Below are positions 45,201 through 56,844 of a stretch of DNA of 64,000 nt, one piece after another; the first letter of the stretch is position 1; each line of letters begins with the position of its first letter. Below the pieces are notes generated by a model, which saw nothing but the letters and a program-made list of their open reading frames with translations, was not told where the DNA came from and did not search any database. Source of the stretch: Botryosphaeria dothidea (taxonomy: Eukaryota > Ascomycota > Dothideomycetes > Botryosphaeriales > Botryosphaeriaceae). The translations under genes were made by a program, and so were the position numbers. The stretch is taken from positions 930,001 through 994,000 of the forward strand of contig WWBZ02000002.1 in NCBI GenBank assembly GCA_011503125.2. The letters are read 5' to 3'.

Positions 45201-46915
45201 GTATCGTCCTTCAGGTTGTAAAAGACGGATCCAAGAATGAGGGCCATGATGGTGTTACCAAAGATTTGAGTGATGGTCAAGCTGGGATCACCGATAAGAC
45301 GTCGGAAACCACGCCACAAACAGAGCTTGATCTGTCCGTTGTACGAGAGCGTGTACGGCGACTTGACGCGCTGGCGCTTGGCCTGTTGTGCCTGGCGAGA
45401 CTGCTTGAACTTCTCGAGGTACTCACCACCGATGGTGTACTTCTTATCGTACTCATCGATATCCTTGAGCAGCTGGGCACGAGTCTGGCTCTCCTTCCAG
45501 CGAGCAGCAAACTCCTCCGGCGTGCGGGGAACTTTGTTCTCCCAACCCTTACGGACGACACGCTCCTGAACAGAGGTCATCGAAGTCAAGAAGTCGGCAG
45601 TGGTCTGGCGATCGGGACAGTCGAAACCCATGTCGACGAAGTACTGCTTGGCCTCGTCGCAGCGGCCAAAGAAGATCTGATAACCCTCATAAAGGACAGC
45701 CACCTTGTCGAAGATGTCGTAGGCAGCCTGTGGAGCCTGGTAGATGGCAACACAGGCGGTGCATCCCATCAAATCAGTCTGCATGCGCAGGGTCTTGCAG
45801 AACTCGATGGCGTTGGCAGAGTCAAGACCCCGGGTAGAGTTATCCCAGCACTGCAGAGGCGCCTGGCTGAGAGTGGCTTCGGCGATGGAGACACGCTTGC
45901 GCTCACCACCAGACACACCACGGACGAAGTCATTACCAACGCGAGTGTTGATTGTATGCGAGATACCGTACACGGCCATCACCACATCACGCATGTAGGT
46001 GGCATATGTCCAAGGGTCGACGTCTCCAGGAGTGTTGCGGGGGGCTCTTGCACGAGCAGCGAAGGCGAGAGTGTCACCAACAGTCATGTTGGGGAAGTGG
46101 ACGTCGACTTCGGCAGTGTAGATGGCTTCACCCCGGAAATGGTTGTGCATGTCGTGCGCGCTGACACCCTGATAGTTGATGTATGAGCCTGGGTCAATGT
46201 TGAACCCGTGTGTTTCTCCGGAAATGGTCTTCAGCATGGTCGAACAGCCCGAACCGGGAGGACCCAGAACGACCAGCATCTCACCGGCCTCCACGAGGCC
46301 CTCGAAGTCGCGTAGAATGTCAATTCTGCGTTGGCCCTTGCCCATTGCCTGGTTCACGAGACCCGGAACGTCGAGGAAAACATTGCCAACGCTCTTCTGG
46401 TAATCGGTGGCGTTGCCGTAACCGTAGACGTTCAGGTTCTTGAAAGCAACGCCAGCAGTTCTCTCGGGGTACTTCTCGGGGTCGCGGGACTGAAGGTGCA
46501 GCAGGGCCTTGGCCCATGCGCGGGCATTGAAGTTCTCGCCATTGGGGTCCAGGGACGAGTTGGGCTCGGCTTCAGTGAAGGGGTTCTTGCCAATGGCGGA
46601 GTATGTGGAGGCATTAGTGTACTGGCGGGCCAGAGAGGTGACTTGGCGAAGACGCTCCTCCTCGGACTGGCTGTCGGTGTCCTCAGAGCCCTGCTTCTCG
46701 TCTTCGGCGGCCTCCTTGGCCTTGGAGGAATTTGCAGTGCGGCCGCGGGATTGGGAGCGTGAGCGGGTTGTGGCTAGCGTTGTGGCCTCGCTTCTCTCGT
46801 AGGGGACTTCCTGCTGCTCGATGCGCGAGATGTTTGAGGACTGAGAACGCAGGGCAGGAGCACCGGCGCGCTGTGCGGTGCCGTCATTGCTGCCAAACGC
46901 ACCCATGAACGACAT
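42289..46915 (-). CDS. PDR-type ABC transporter (ABCG full-size, Cdr1/Pdr5 class)
   Basis: A plasma-membrane efflux pump for hydrophobic drugs and lipids. Exons 46915-42765 and 42712-42289 are joined over intron 42713-42764 (GTAAGT...GCTAAC...TCTAG), giving 1524 residues, the usual size. The order is NBD1-TMD1-NBD2-TMD2. NBD1 has Walker [11 protein letters not shown] at about 218-227, with Cys in place of the usual Lys; its signature [10 protein letters not shown] lies at 334-343, followed by [14 protein letters not shown]2 has a standard Walker A ([14 protein letters not shown], about 913), a degenerate signature [12 protein letters not shown] (about 1020) and [11 protein letters not shown]. 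This split of catalytic and degenerate motifs is normal for fungal PDR proteins. The PDR-specific Cys-containing loop before the last helix is in exon 2 ([13 protein letters not shown]). The Ser-rich N-terminus has many possible phosphosites. The substrate cannot be read from sequence. Confidence 0.96.
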
Positions 46916-46951
46916 GGCGGCGGTGGAGCGGGTGGGAGCTTGGGAGGCTCC

Positions 46952-46958
46952 CTTTATA
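46952..46958 (-). promoter_or_regulatory. Possible TATA element of the ABC transporter gene
   Basis: TATAAAG on the minus strand, 37 bases before the start codon, in an otherwise GC-rich leader. The short distance would give a very short 5' leader, so it may be chance. Confidence 0.3.
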
Positions 46959-47820
46959 TTAGGATATTAGTAGTAGAGAGGCGAGGAATAAAGGCGGGAA
47001 AGGGAAGAGGTAAAGGCGGGCTGCCTTGTTTTCGCGTTCTGGAAAAGCTGGTGGATCTGGGGTAGCGAACTGCAAGGCTCACACACGGCAGGCCGAATGT
47101 ATTTATTGGGATGGATCGTCTGCTATGTACACGGCGCTATCTACGGACAGGGGAGCCTCCTACGCCCGCGCGTTGGGCCCAGGTCGTCTCGGGATGAGCA
47201 GCGCTGCCTCTCCGGCGTCGTTTGACGTGCGCGATGCGCCGCTGCTTGGCATCCGAACGGATGGCGGAATGAGCGCTCTCCGGGACCCACTAGCCCGCGA
47301 GCGGCAGTTGCTAGGCCGCCCACGGCTACTCTGCCACGCTCGTGCCTGCCGCCCTGCTGCGTGCAAACAAGCAACACCCATCTGCTGCCTGCCAAAACCC
47401 CGCCAGAAGCTTCCTCTGCAGCTAACGCCCGTCGCAGATCCTGGCCGCCCGTCGTAGGGTGAGTCAGCGGTGGCCGGACGCTCAGCATCCGAGTCCGTGC
47501 TGTGTCGTTGCTATAACCTGCCGCATTCCCAACGGGCAGCGCTTGCGAGCCTTCGCCCGCTGCCTGCAGGAAAAACGCCTCACGGACGACTAAGCCGGAC
47601 CATCACCTGCTCCCTTCCTATCAACGCGTGGCCCCAGGGCCCACCCACACCGTTACCCGGGCCAGCGATGAATCATCAAGGACAAGACTGCACCGACATG
47701 CCCCATCTGTACTCACTTCCCCATCACGAAATTTGTTGTCTCTCATTCGTTTGTTTTGCGTGCCTCTCCTGTTAGGTGGCCTTTCTTGCTGGTTGCCTTT
47801 GCCGAAGTCGGCTCGGCATC

Positions 47821-48181
47821 ATGTCGTGTGTCGGACCGTCGTACTCGGAGGCGAAAAAGATTATCGAGCAGGTCAGTCGATCACCGCTACCGCACCTTTG
47901 TTTTTAAGCTTGCCTGCCGTCGCACCCCGCTGTCAGCGTTGCAGACCGACAAGCTCCCTCGCATTCGCATTGTCGTCTCGGATCCGTATCCATATTTGGT
48001 TGCAAGCGGACAAAAGAACCGAATGCTCAGCGCCAAGGGGCAGCCCCCCATGAGCCCTGAAGACATCCAGTCAAGTGTAGCCGCGCCGCAAAAAGAGGAT
48101 CCCGGGTCCGGCGTCGCGGTCTGGCCGGCGAGTCAGTGCCCTGCCGGCCGCGCTCGTACTCTCGCGTCCCTAATTTGCTGA
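47821..48181 (+). CDS. Possible two-exon small protein (about 95 aa)
   Basis: Exon 47821-47871 encodes MSCVGPSYSEAKKIIEQ. A GTCAGT donor follows at 47872, and GTTGCAG at 47938-47944 serves as acceptor. The second exon opens TDKLPRIRIVVSDPYPYLVA and continues through SAKGQPPMSPEDIQSSV to a stop at 48179-48181. The join is in frame and both pieces read like protein, in contrast with the surroundings. The branch site is weak, and the last 25 residues look like read-through, so another intron near 48110 is possible. Upstream exons cannot be excluded. I do not recognise the family. Confidence 0.4.
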
Positions 48182-49643
48182 CTATGCGAGAAGGCGGCAA
48201 CATGCAAATCAAGACAATTTTACCTCAAAATGCGTTTTGGGAGATCGCAGGTTTCGTGCAGTATCTAGATAGGGCAGCAACCTCGACACAGCCGTGAAGA
48301 GGTACGATCAGAACCATGAAATTTGAGCCTGTATCAAGCATTTACAAGGTTGCCGCCCGCAGCTGCGGCGGGGAGGCTCTTCGAGTGATGTCAGTACGCC
48401 ACTTTAGGTTTCGCTTTCCAGGAAGCCCTGTCGCTGTCTCGAGATCCGATCGATAGCGTGCCACCTCCGCAGCTTTGTCGTCTCCGCAGCTGAGAGGTTT
48501 CTTCCATCGGGAAAACTCGTGACAAGCACGGTACACGGTTGACAACGGCGGCGACGATCCGGCGTTAGGCTCCGGGTAGATCGTGCGTGGCATCCGCGAA
48601 ATGGCGTTTCTGCCAGTGGTGACTTGTGGCGTCCGGCATCCGGCTCGCCCTGTACCGAAAGGTGACCCCGGCTGCGCCAGCGATGGCATCTTCCGACCAA
48701 GTGCTCGGTTCCATCCTTCTGGAATCCTGGGGACCTCTCACGACTCTGTGGAGACCCGCTAGTGCACAATCTCTGCCCTACGACGTGGGCGCCGGCTCGT
48801 GCGCCAGTTGTTGCGGTGACGAAAGGGGCTGTCCCTTCGTTCATATCAAGCACATAGTGAATGTCACTAAGTCTCATCTTGACATGTTCTAGCTGCTAGA
48901 CATTCAATAGATCAATAAAGATACAATTAGTACGCACTGGAAACGTGACATTGATGACCGCCGTCTGGGCACTTTGTGCGACTGCTTCAGGATTAGATCG
49001 ACCTCACCACTAGCTTCGGACGAAAAATGCAGGAGGCATACTTCACATTGATCTGCTCTAGGATGAAGATCAAGGGAGGTGAGCTATTTGTTGTCTTCGT
49101 GCTTATCTCCGTTCCACTGATATGGAAGGCTTTTTCAGCAACTCTCTCGGCTCCGGATAGATCCTCATGCGTGGGTGGAGACGAACACTCGGGTACATTT
49201 GCCCTGTGATGCCGAGCGGAGAGAAACTAGTGGAATTGGACCCTGGGCAAGTGAGACATCCATCCATGCAAATACTGCTAGTGGCTAGGTATTACAAGAA
49301 TGCTCGACATTGACAGACGCCATCCGTCCAATCAATCGGAAATGCGACTCCGTACTCCGTCCTGAGAACCCCTTATCCAAGCAACTATGCCCTAGAAATC
49401 GACTTCAGAAAATAGAAATGCGGCCGTACAATAATAACGAAAATAGACGAGCATTACGGTCTTTGAAGCTTTTCTTCCCTTCGCACCGGTTCCTGTTCCT
49501 GATCATTGCCGCAAAAGGGGCATTTTGGGGTAGCTATTCTATACTCACCGCGCCCTTATGTTCCTTTCAGCTACTACCCGCACGAAAGTGCTGAAGCTCT
49601 CCTCGAACATTGGTGTTCGGATGGTAGTACCAATCGCCCCTTA

Positions 49644-52338
49644 TTAACGACCTTCGCCGAAGAACCTGCTCGCAGCTATGATCTCTTGATCACCGTTGGC
49701 AAAATCCCATCCAACAATTGTCGGATCCTGACTGCAGCAGATGATACGCCGCGAGTCAAACTGTAACTTGAAAACACGAGAATTGCTGCCGGTCGGATTC
49801 ACGGTACCGCCTACAAGTGGAACATGATGGTGGTGATGATGGTGATGGCCGTGTTGCTGGTTTCCATTGTGAGCCGGCTGAGCGGGCGCCTGAGCGTTGG
49901 CAGGCTGATTGGCTTGCCCCTGAGGCTGCTGCAAGGCCTGTGCCTGGTGCACCAGCTGTTGAGCAGCATGCTGCATCTGTTGGATGTTTGCAGTCTGGTT
50001 GGGGGCTGCACCATTTTGCTGCTGCTGCATCTGGTTTTGCGCGGCTTGAGAAGCAGCAGTCAGAGCTGCCATTTGCTGTTGTAATTGAGGGTTCAGTCGC
50101 GCAGGTGCAGGGCCATGGCCACGCCGTCTTCCACCAGCATTCGCGACTGCTTCACTTTGCAACAGCCGCTTGTGAGCCACCCATTTGCCATCCGGAGCCT
50201 TTTTCCAAATGATGATGCTCTCGTCATACGAGCCAGAAACGATGCGTCCCCATCGGCTGCCACCTCCACCTGGCGGAAGCTTTGCACCATATGCGAAAAT
50301 TTCCCGCGGGTCCCGGGAGCCTGCATTCCTTCTCCGGCGTTCCTCACGAGTTAGTTCCGTTAGCGCTCCTCTTGCTCTAGCTTCGAAGTACTGCTGGTCA
50401 ACAGCACGAGCCTCGGCTTCGAGTTCTTCTTCATTGCCTGGCATATCACCAAACTCGGCTTGCACAGTCCGGACGAGGTTCGCATGGCCGCGGAGACAAG
50501 CTACCTCAGCCCCTGTCGCTCTGTCGAATATACGCACGGTTTCATCCGAACTACCAGTCACAATGCGACGACCATCAAATTGGACGCACGCGATGCCTTT
50601 GGTGTGGCCGGGAATAGTCTTCAGGCAGGCACCTGTATGAATATCCCAAACCTTGACAGTGCGATCACCTGAAGCAGACACAATCTGATCGTCGTAACAC
50701 TGTATGGCGTTGACTGCAGCACTGTGGCCGTCGAGCGTCATTAGCAGGTTGAACTCCTTGAGCGGCTTCAAGTTCAAGTGCTGATTTTCAAGCTCCTTGT
50801 CCATGTTGATGATGTAGCTTGGAAACCGAGCACCGGTGTTGCTGATCTTAGGATAATCCTTGTCAGTAGGGAGAAGCTGTCTGCGATTCCATACTTTAAT
50901 GGTCTTGTCCTTTGAACAGGTGATGAGGTACCGTTCGTCGAATCGCAAGTTGAGCACAGACTCGCCGTGCGCCTTCTCCAACTTTTTGATTATCTGTCCG
51001 GTTGAAAAGCGCCAGATGATGACGTGGCAATCGCTACCACCAGACACCACAATGTCGTGCTCTGGCCTCTCGTCGAATTGCAGACAGAGCACCGAAGCAT
51101 CATGACCCGTGAGCGGTGCCACAGCCAATCTTTGCGTTTCAAGGTCCCAGATACGGATAGTCTTGTCCCGGCTACCACTAACGACGTGCTTGGCAGAGTG
51201 CTGTATGGTGTACACGCACTCTTTATGCGACTCGTAGGGGTGAGAGGGATGAGGTAGTTGGAAATTGGTGAATCTGCCAGCGCTCCAGTTCTCTTCCAAC
51301 CGCCGCTTCTGCTTGTAGAGATATTGCCAATTAACCATCGGGTCGCCAAAAGAGGATAAGATTAACGATGGCCTAATTGGCGGATAGAGAATGTCAGCAG
51401 GCGGTGGTGATGCAATGTCCTCGAGGGCGAACTGTGGGCGAGATTCCAAACGACGAGCTAGGTCGAGAACTCTCTCCTCTGACGACGATTGTCCCGGCTG
51501 CTGGCTGTCGTAAGCGACATCTTGCATGTCATCCTCACTGCGAGCCGGGCTGTCGTCAGCCTCAACAACGCCATGTTGTTCAGCCCAGTCCCTTGCATCG
51601 CCATCAGCCATAGTAGCGACCGACGCATTAGGGTTGCCATCGCCGAACAAGTGCCGCTCCCTGATCCGTTTCTTGGGCTGCATCCGCTCGAGATCAGCGT
51701 CTCCGCCACGCACGCGTGATTTACGGTCTTTCATAATCGATCTGTTCTCTTTCTCATGCTCTTCAAAGACCCGGATCTGACGAATGTTTGCTGTCCATCC
51801 CTCGACCCCAAACATGCACTTCCACAGCTGGCTGTCCAACGCGCGGCCGCGCCATGCTTTTGACAGAGTCGAGGTTCTCAGCAGCGTTTCGGGCTCGAGG
51901 TAGGAGAATATTTGGAATGTTATTTCGGGTGGCAAGTACAAAACCGGGTCGAGGTGGAGTCGTGAGTTCAGTCGCTCAACAATGGCCGCTATGGATGCAG
52001 TGCGCAGCGAGCGGAGAATCTCGAGGACAAAATCTGACACAGTCAGCGTTGGGCAGCCTTGCGAAAGCACAGGCGTGTGGCATACCGGCTCTTTCGTTCT
52101 CGGGTAGACTCAAGATCCAGCCTGGAAGCGTGATTCGGGAAGTACTGTCCTCCGCGGTCTCGGACAGCTGCGGCTCGCTGCGCATGGCGGCGTCGACCTC
52201 GCTCTGGCTCCGCGTGTCTTCTGAGAAGCCCTCGTCGAGCTTGAAGGGGGTGCCCATCTTCGTGTTGGTGTAGTCGTGAAGGAACGGGGCCTGAGAAGCG
52301 AACGGGCCTTGGTTGGGTGTTGCGGGCTGGTCTGCCAT
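49644..52338 (-). CDS. F-box/WD40-repeat protein, SCF ubiquitin ligase adaptor
   Basis: A substrate receptor of an SCF E3 ligase. Exons 52338-52086 and 52033-49644 are joined over intron 52034-52085 (GTATGC...GCTGAC...TCAG), giving 880 residues. The F-box lies at about 116-162 (LYLPPEITFQIFSYLEPETL, then SKAWRGRALDSQLW). An acidic and basic linker with KKRIRERHLFGD follows. WD40 repeats start near 350 (VVSGSRDKTIRIWDLETQ), with further clear blades (SGGSDCHVIIWRF, CSKDKTIKVWNR, SASGDRTVKVWDIHTGACLK, TGSSDETVRIFDRATG). A split seventh region follows with a Gln-rich and His-rich insertion (about 735-825) before the last blade (CCSQDPTIVGWDF). The layout resembles Neurospora FWD-1 and animal beta-TrCP/Fbw7, and FWD-1 would be my first guess, from memory. 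It is divergent from cdc24 with about 1.1 kb between starts. Confidence 0.9.
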
Positions 52339-53432
52339 GGTTTGGAGGGTGATCCGGACGGCGCTGTCGCGATCAGAGGCCGCCGAGTGCCCTGGGCTTC
52401 GCGTCATGCAGGTGCTGAAGGAGAACAATGGCGGCGGGCCGGCTGCGCGAGGTGCGAGGTGCGAGGTGCAAGTGCGAGGTGCAAGGCGCGACGTCACGGA
52501 CGCAGGGTTTGGTGGAGGGCGGGAGCGGGCGGACTGGCGGCGTCGGCGATGCGTGGTGAGTGCTGCCTCCGTGCGGGCTGAAGCCTTAGGCAGCCGTCGG
52601 GGGGCGGCAAGGCGCCAGCGCAAATCGAGGTTGCCCCGGGTAGCAGTTGGGGCAGTAGGGGCACAGCTGGGCGGCGCGGTGAGCGAGCGTGGACGACTTG
52701 TCTGAACGAGGCCTGATCGCAAGCAGCTCTGGCCAGCAGACTACCGAACCAAGGGTGCTGTCGCTGGTCGCGGCAGTGTAGGCGCGGGCGCACGATCACC
52801 AGTCGGGCGAGGGCATGAGTCGCATCGGGCAGAGAGCCGCCCGCCGCTGCTTACATACGCTGCGCTGGGCTTTGCGCGGGACGATGGGCGGCGAGCACGC
52901 GACGGACGCGCTCAGAGCAGGCAAGAGTCACAACCAGCGGTCTGCAGAATCTCGCGACCCGCAACTCGCAGCGCCACCTCTCGTCGAATTGTCGCGCGCC
53001 CTCTGCGTCATCTGCCGCTGTCTAAACTGCCCACGGCCACTGCCATCCCACCCTCGCAGCGAGCCACTGGAGCCCTCTTGGCGCTAGGGCCCCATCACAG
53101 CTTGGACCCGCCGGCGGCTCGACACTCCCAAGGGGCACGCTGAAACCGCGGCGCTCACCCGTCCAGGCCAGCAGCAGCGGCACCTCATCCCCTACCCTAC
53201 CGCTGCGCTCGTCCATCACCACCTCGCCGCCCGTCCGCCCGCTCGCACCAACGCGCCCTGCAGCAGCCCCCAGCTCGACCGCGCGCCTGCATCCCTCCAC
53301 TGCCACAGCGACCTCACCGCATCTCAGCATCCAACCTGGCGTGAAGGCGCTGCCCCCGGCGCCCCTCCGCTGCGAGGTCTCACCTCACCACCGCATCTCA
53401 GACCTCTCATTCCTCCCACCCCAGGCACGGTG
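52339..53432. other. Divergent promoter region of the F-box/WD40 and cdc24 genes
   Basis: GC-rich, with a short tandem repeat of GCGAGGT/GCAAG units at about 52446-52484 next to a CRE-like GACGTCAC at 52490-52497. C/T-rich tracts from 53100 to 53425 precede the cdc24 start, as in many fungal leaders. No gene is called. Confidence 0.5.
52446..52484. repeat. Short tandem repeat, GCGAGGT-type units
   Basis: About five imperfect copies of a 7-8 base unit (GCGAGGT, GCGAGGT, GCAAGT, GCGAGGT, GCAAG) lie just upstream of the F-box/WD40 start. The length is likely to vary between strains. Any promoter role is a guess. Confidence 0.55.
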
Positions 53433-56400
53433 ATGATGGAGGTTGGAGTTCATGGGCCTTTGTCTCGAACCCATACCACCCCCAACTTGACAGCACATTC
53501 CCGCCTCCACAGCGCAGGCGGGCCCACACCCCTCATGCCGAACTCAAACCATGCGAGCTTCTCGACCTACTCCTCGAGGACGTCCGACTCGTCCCAGGGC
53601 ACCTCGACCTCGACGCTGTTCCCCGCACCACCCCTGCCGACCTCTGCGCCTGCCAACGGCGGGCCCATCGAGGCCGCCAACAATGTCCTTAACAAGCGCG
53701 GCGACAAAGAGGCTTCACTGTTCATGATCTGCCTGACCCTGTCGCGTCGCTTGCGCACTGTACCCGGCTTCGAGGACATCCTGCGCGAGGAGGAGGAAGC
53801 CGCCGACGAGGACACCGACCCCGTCACGCTCCTCTGGAGGACATTCCGCAAGGGCTATCCCTTGATGACCATTTACAATGCCCTCGACCCCGACGTGCGC
53901 CTCGAGGTGGACAAGAACAAGGTGTCGGAGAAGAAGCGCGAGCAGGCTGCAACATATAAATTCCTGTCAGCATGCATCAACCATCTCAAGTTCCCTTCGG
54001 AAGAGTGTTTCGTGATCAGCGACCTCTACGGCGACGACACAACCGGATTCGTCAAGGTATGTTGCCCTTAATCCGCCTGGCGCATCGCGTGGCGTGATCT
54101 AATATTTCACAGGTGGTCAAGGTGGTCAATCGGGTCCTCGACATTCTCGTCCAGCAGGGAATAATCAGCAGCGACATGGGCAATGGCGACGGCGCCGATT
54201 CTGATACTACTACCACGACAAAACGCACTCAGCGCCAGCATATCATCGACGAACTGGTCAAGACCGAGCGTACCTACGTACAACACCTCGAACTCCTCCA
54301 AGGATTCAAAAAGCTAGTGGAAGAGAAGGGTGTTGTGACCGGCGATGTTGTTCACTCCATTTTCCTCAACCTAAACGCCTTGCTCGACTTTCAGCGTCGC
54401 TTTTTGATCCGCGTGGAGCAGACAAATGCGCAACCAGAATCGGAGCAGAACTGGGGCAGACTTTTCGTGTTGTACAAGGAGGCTTTCAAGGTGTACGAAC
54501 CGTACATTGCGAATCAGAAGAAATGCGAAGAGACGGCAATGGCAGAGTTCGAGAAGCTCAAGGAAACGGGTGGTTCTCAAGACCTTCGTCAGATGGTCGA
54601 GTCACCAACGCATTTGACGTCGTTTTTGCTCAAACCTTTCCAGCGCCTTGCCAAATACCCGCTGCTGCTGAAGGTACGTACTCTTTTTTTACCTTTGTAG
54701 ACGCGCAAAACACTCATTGTTTCACAGGAACTCAGGGATAAGGGTGATCTGGATGAGGAAAGACGAGACGACATCTCGTCGGGTATCGAAGCTGCATCCG
54801 CCGTACTGAAAAGGACCAACGAGGCTGTCGACCTGGAGGACCGTAAAGAGGCGCTGGAAGAATTGAAAAGCCGCGTTGAAGATTGGAAAGGCCATCGCAT
54901 CGAAGGTTTCGGAGATTTGTTACTCTATGGTACCTTTACTGTTTTGAAGGGAGATGGGTCAAGCGGAAAGGACCAAGAACGCGAGGTGGGTTGTCCCGAC
55001 CGCGAAACGCTGGGGCGTCGCAACCGAAGCTTATTGCAGATATGCTGCAATACTTTTGCAAACGTCATGCTTTCTAATTGGATGTTGCTAATTCTCCGAT
55101 CCGCAGTACAAAATCTTCCTCTTCGAAATGATTTTGCTTTGTTGCAAGGAGATCAATCCCAACAAGCAGAAAAACAAGCTCATGAGCAACAAGCAACTTT
55201 ACGACAAGAGAGGCAAACCCAAGTTGCAACTCAAGGGGCGCATATTCATGCAGAATGTTACCGATGCGATCTCCACAGCGAAGCCAGGTAAGAAATCAGA
55301 CTCGGGATTCTCGGCCACATTATACTCACGTTATCGTGACAGGCTCCTACACCTGCCAAATATTCTGGAAAGGCGATCCTGGTATCGAGAATTTTGTAAT
55401 CCGTTTTACTACAGAGGAGACCCTCAAGAAATGGGTTTACCAAGTCGACCAACAAAGAAGGCAGTTCAAGGATGCGCAGAGATCGAGCAGTACTACCAAA
55501 CATTCGACGACGTCAGCAACAGAATTTACCTACATCAGAGATCAAGGTCCCATCGAGAATCCCTACGCCGAGCCCGACGAAGACGACGAGATAGACGTTG
55601 CGGAAGTAACTACCGGATACCCTGGGCAGACCGATTACACTCTTGCTCAGGGCGAGGCGACTGCCACCGGCCGCTCACGATCAGCTACTGGCGAAAGTGG
55701 TGTCAATCCTCTAGATACGTCTCGACCTCAGCCAGAGTCCGCGCCTGCGAACAACCGCGCCCCGCCGCCCCGTTTCCCTATGGGTACCCTTCAAAGTCCC
55801 CCTCTCACCCTTCGCACCCAAGCTCTACAGGCTGGTCACATCTCGCCGGGCAGCGGTGGCCCCATGGACTCCTACTTCTCTCCCAGCATCGAATCTCCCA
55901 TGTCAACACGCACCAGCTCCTCTTCCGGTATGTTCCCATTCCCACGCCAACAACTCCCAAATGGATATCACGGCGACGACAACAACCGTTTTACCGCCCC
56001 GGCCATGGCTCGGCACGCCTCTCGCGACGCATCAAGTGGGTCTCACACTTATCCAAACGGTCGCAACGCAGTAGGACGACCATCTCTGCCACCAAATGCA
56101 GCTTCCCAAAGTGCTATGAACTCACAAATCCGCCTTCGTTCAGCTAGTAGTCCGGACATCCACAACCACCTCATCGGTGCCCAGCGGCGCACTCCAGGCG
56201 GCTCCGTTCCAGACGTCCCCCCTTTCCCTACGCACTACGCTTACAATCCTGGCCTGGTAAACCGGAGCCAGAGCAACTCCCCGAACATCCCCACTTCTAT
56301 GCCCCGGCAGCAGTCCCCGAGCATCCAGAGAGAAAAGCAAGCGCTTCGTACACCCGGTTCCGAGATCAATCTCCACTTCGATTATCCCGACGCCGCCGCG

Positions 56401-56844
56401 CGGCAAGACTCGCGCTTGACACCAGCCTCATCGAGAACCGCCACGCCGGCTTCTTCGTTCGAACAGCAGCGAACGCAGACTCCAGCGACCGACAGACCAG
56501 CATCGCCAACACTGCCGTCGATGCAACCATCCGACGTCCCAATTCCGTCGCAGTTGAAGGTGAAGGTTCACTGCCCGTCAGCGGGATCGACGATGACGCT
56601 GGTCGTCAGCACAAACATCAGTTTCCAGAGTCTCAAGGATCGCATCGATGCGAAGTTGCAGCGCAGTACGAACGTGAGTCTAAGTTCTGGGCAAGTCAAG
56701 CTCAAGTATCTCGACGACGAAGATTATGTCAGCATCCAATCAGACGAGGATGTTCAGATGGCGTTCGAGACCTGGAAAGAGCAGCAGAGAGATCAGCTGC
56801 TCGCCGGCCAATTGGGCGAGATCGAGCTGTTCTGCCAGAAGTGA
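53433..56844 (+). CDS. CDC24: Cdc24-type Rho guanine nucleotide exchange factor
   Basis: Activates Cdc42 at sites of polarised growth. The five exons are 53433-54056, 54113-54673, 54728-54985, 55107-55287 and 55343-56844. All four introns (54057-54112, 54674-54727, 54986-55106, 55288-55342) have GT-AG ends and keep the frame, giving 1041 residues. The start is the first ATG of a tandem pair. A Cdc24-type CH-like domain lies at about 85-215 (SLFMICLTLSRRLRTVPGFE, LLWRTFRKGYPL). The DH domain is at about 250-430 (IIDELVKTERTYVQHLELL, TSFLLKPFQRLAKYPLLLK). The PH domain is at about 455-600 (DLLLYGTFTVLKG, YKIFLFEMILLCC, NFVIRFTTEETLKKWV). A long Ser/Pro/Gln-rich region follows, then a PB1 domain at about 945-1040 (LKVKVHCPSAGSTMTLVV, DDEDYVSIQSDEDVQMA) that would bind the Bem1-type scaffold. 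The architecture is complete. Confidence 0.96.

Larger units (their letters stand above)
46916..49643. other. 2.7 kb spacer with one possible small gene
   Basis: Upstream region of the transporter and 3' flank of the F-box/WD40 gene. Apart from the candidate at 47821-48181, open frames here have random composition. No repeat or RNA gene is recognised. Confidence 0.4.

Noticed and set aside
43103..46186. Long plus-strand frames (361 and 522 residues)
   Set aside because: Opposite the ABC transporter, without domains or start context.
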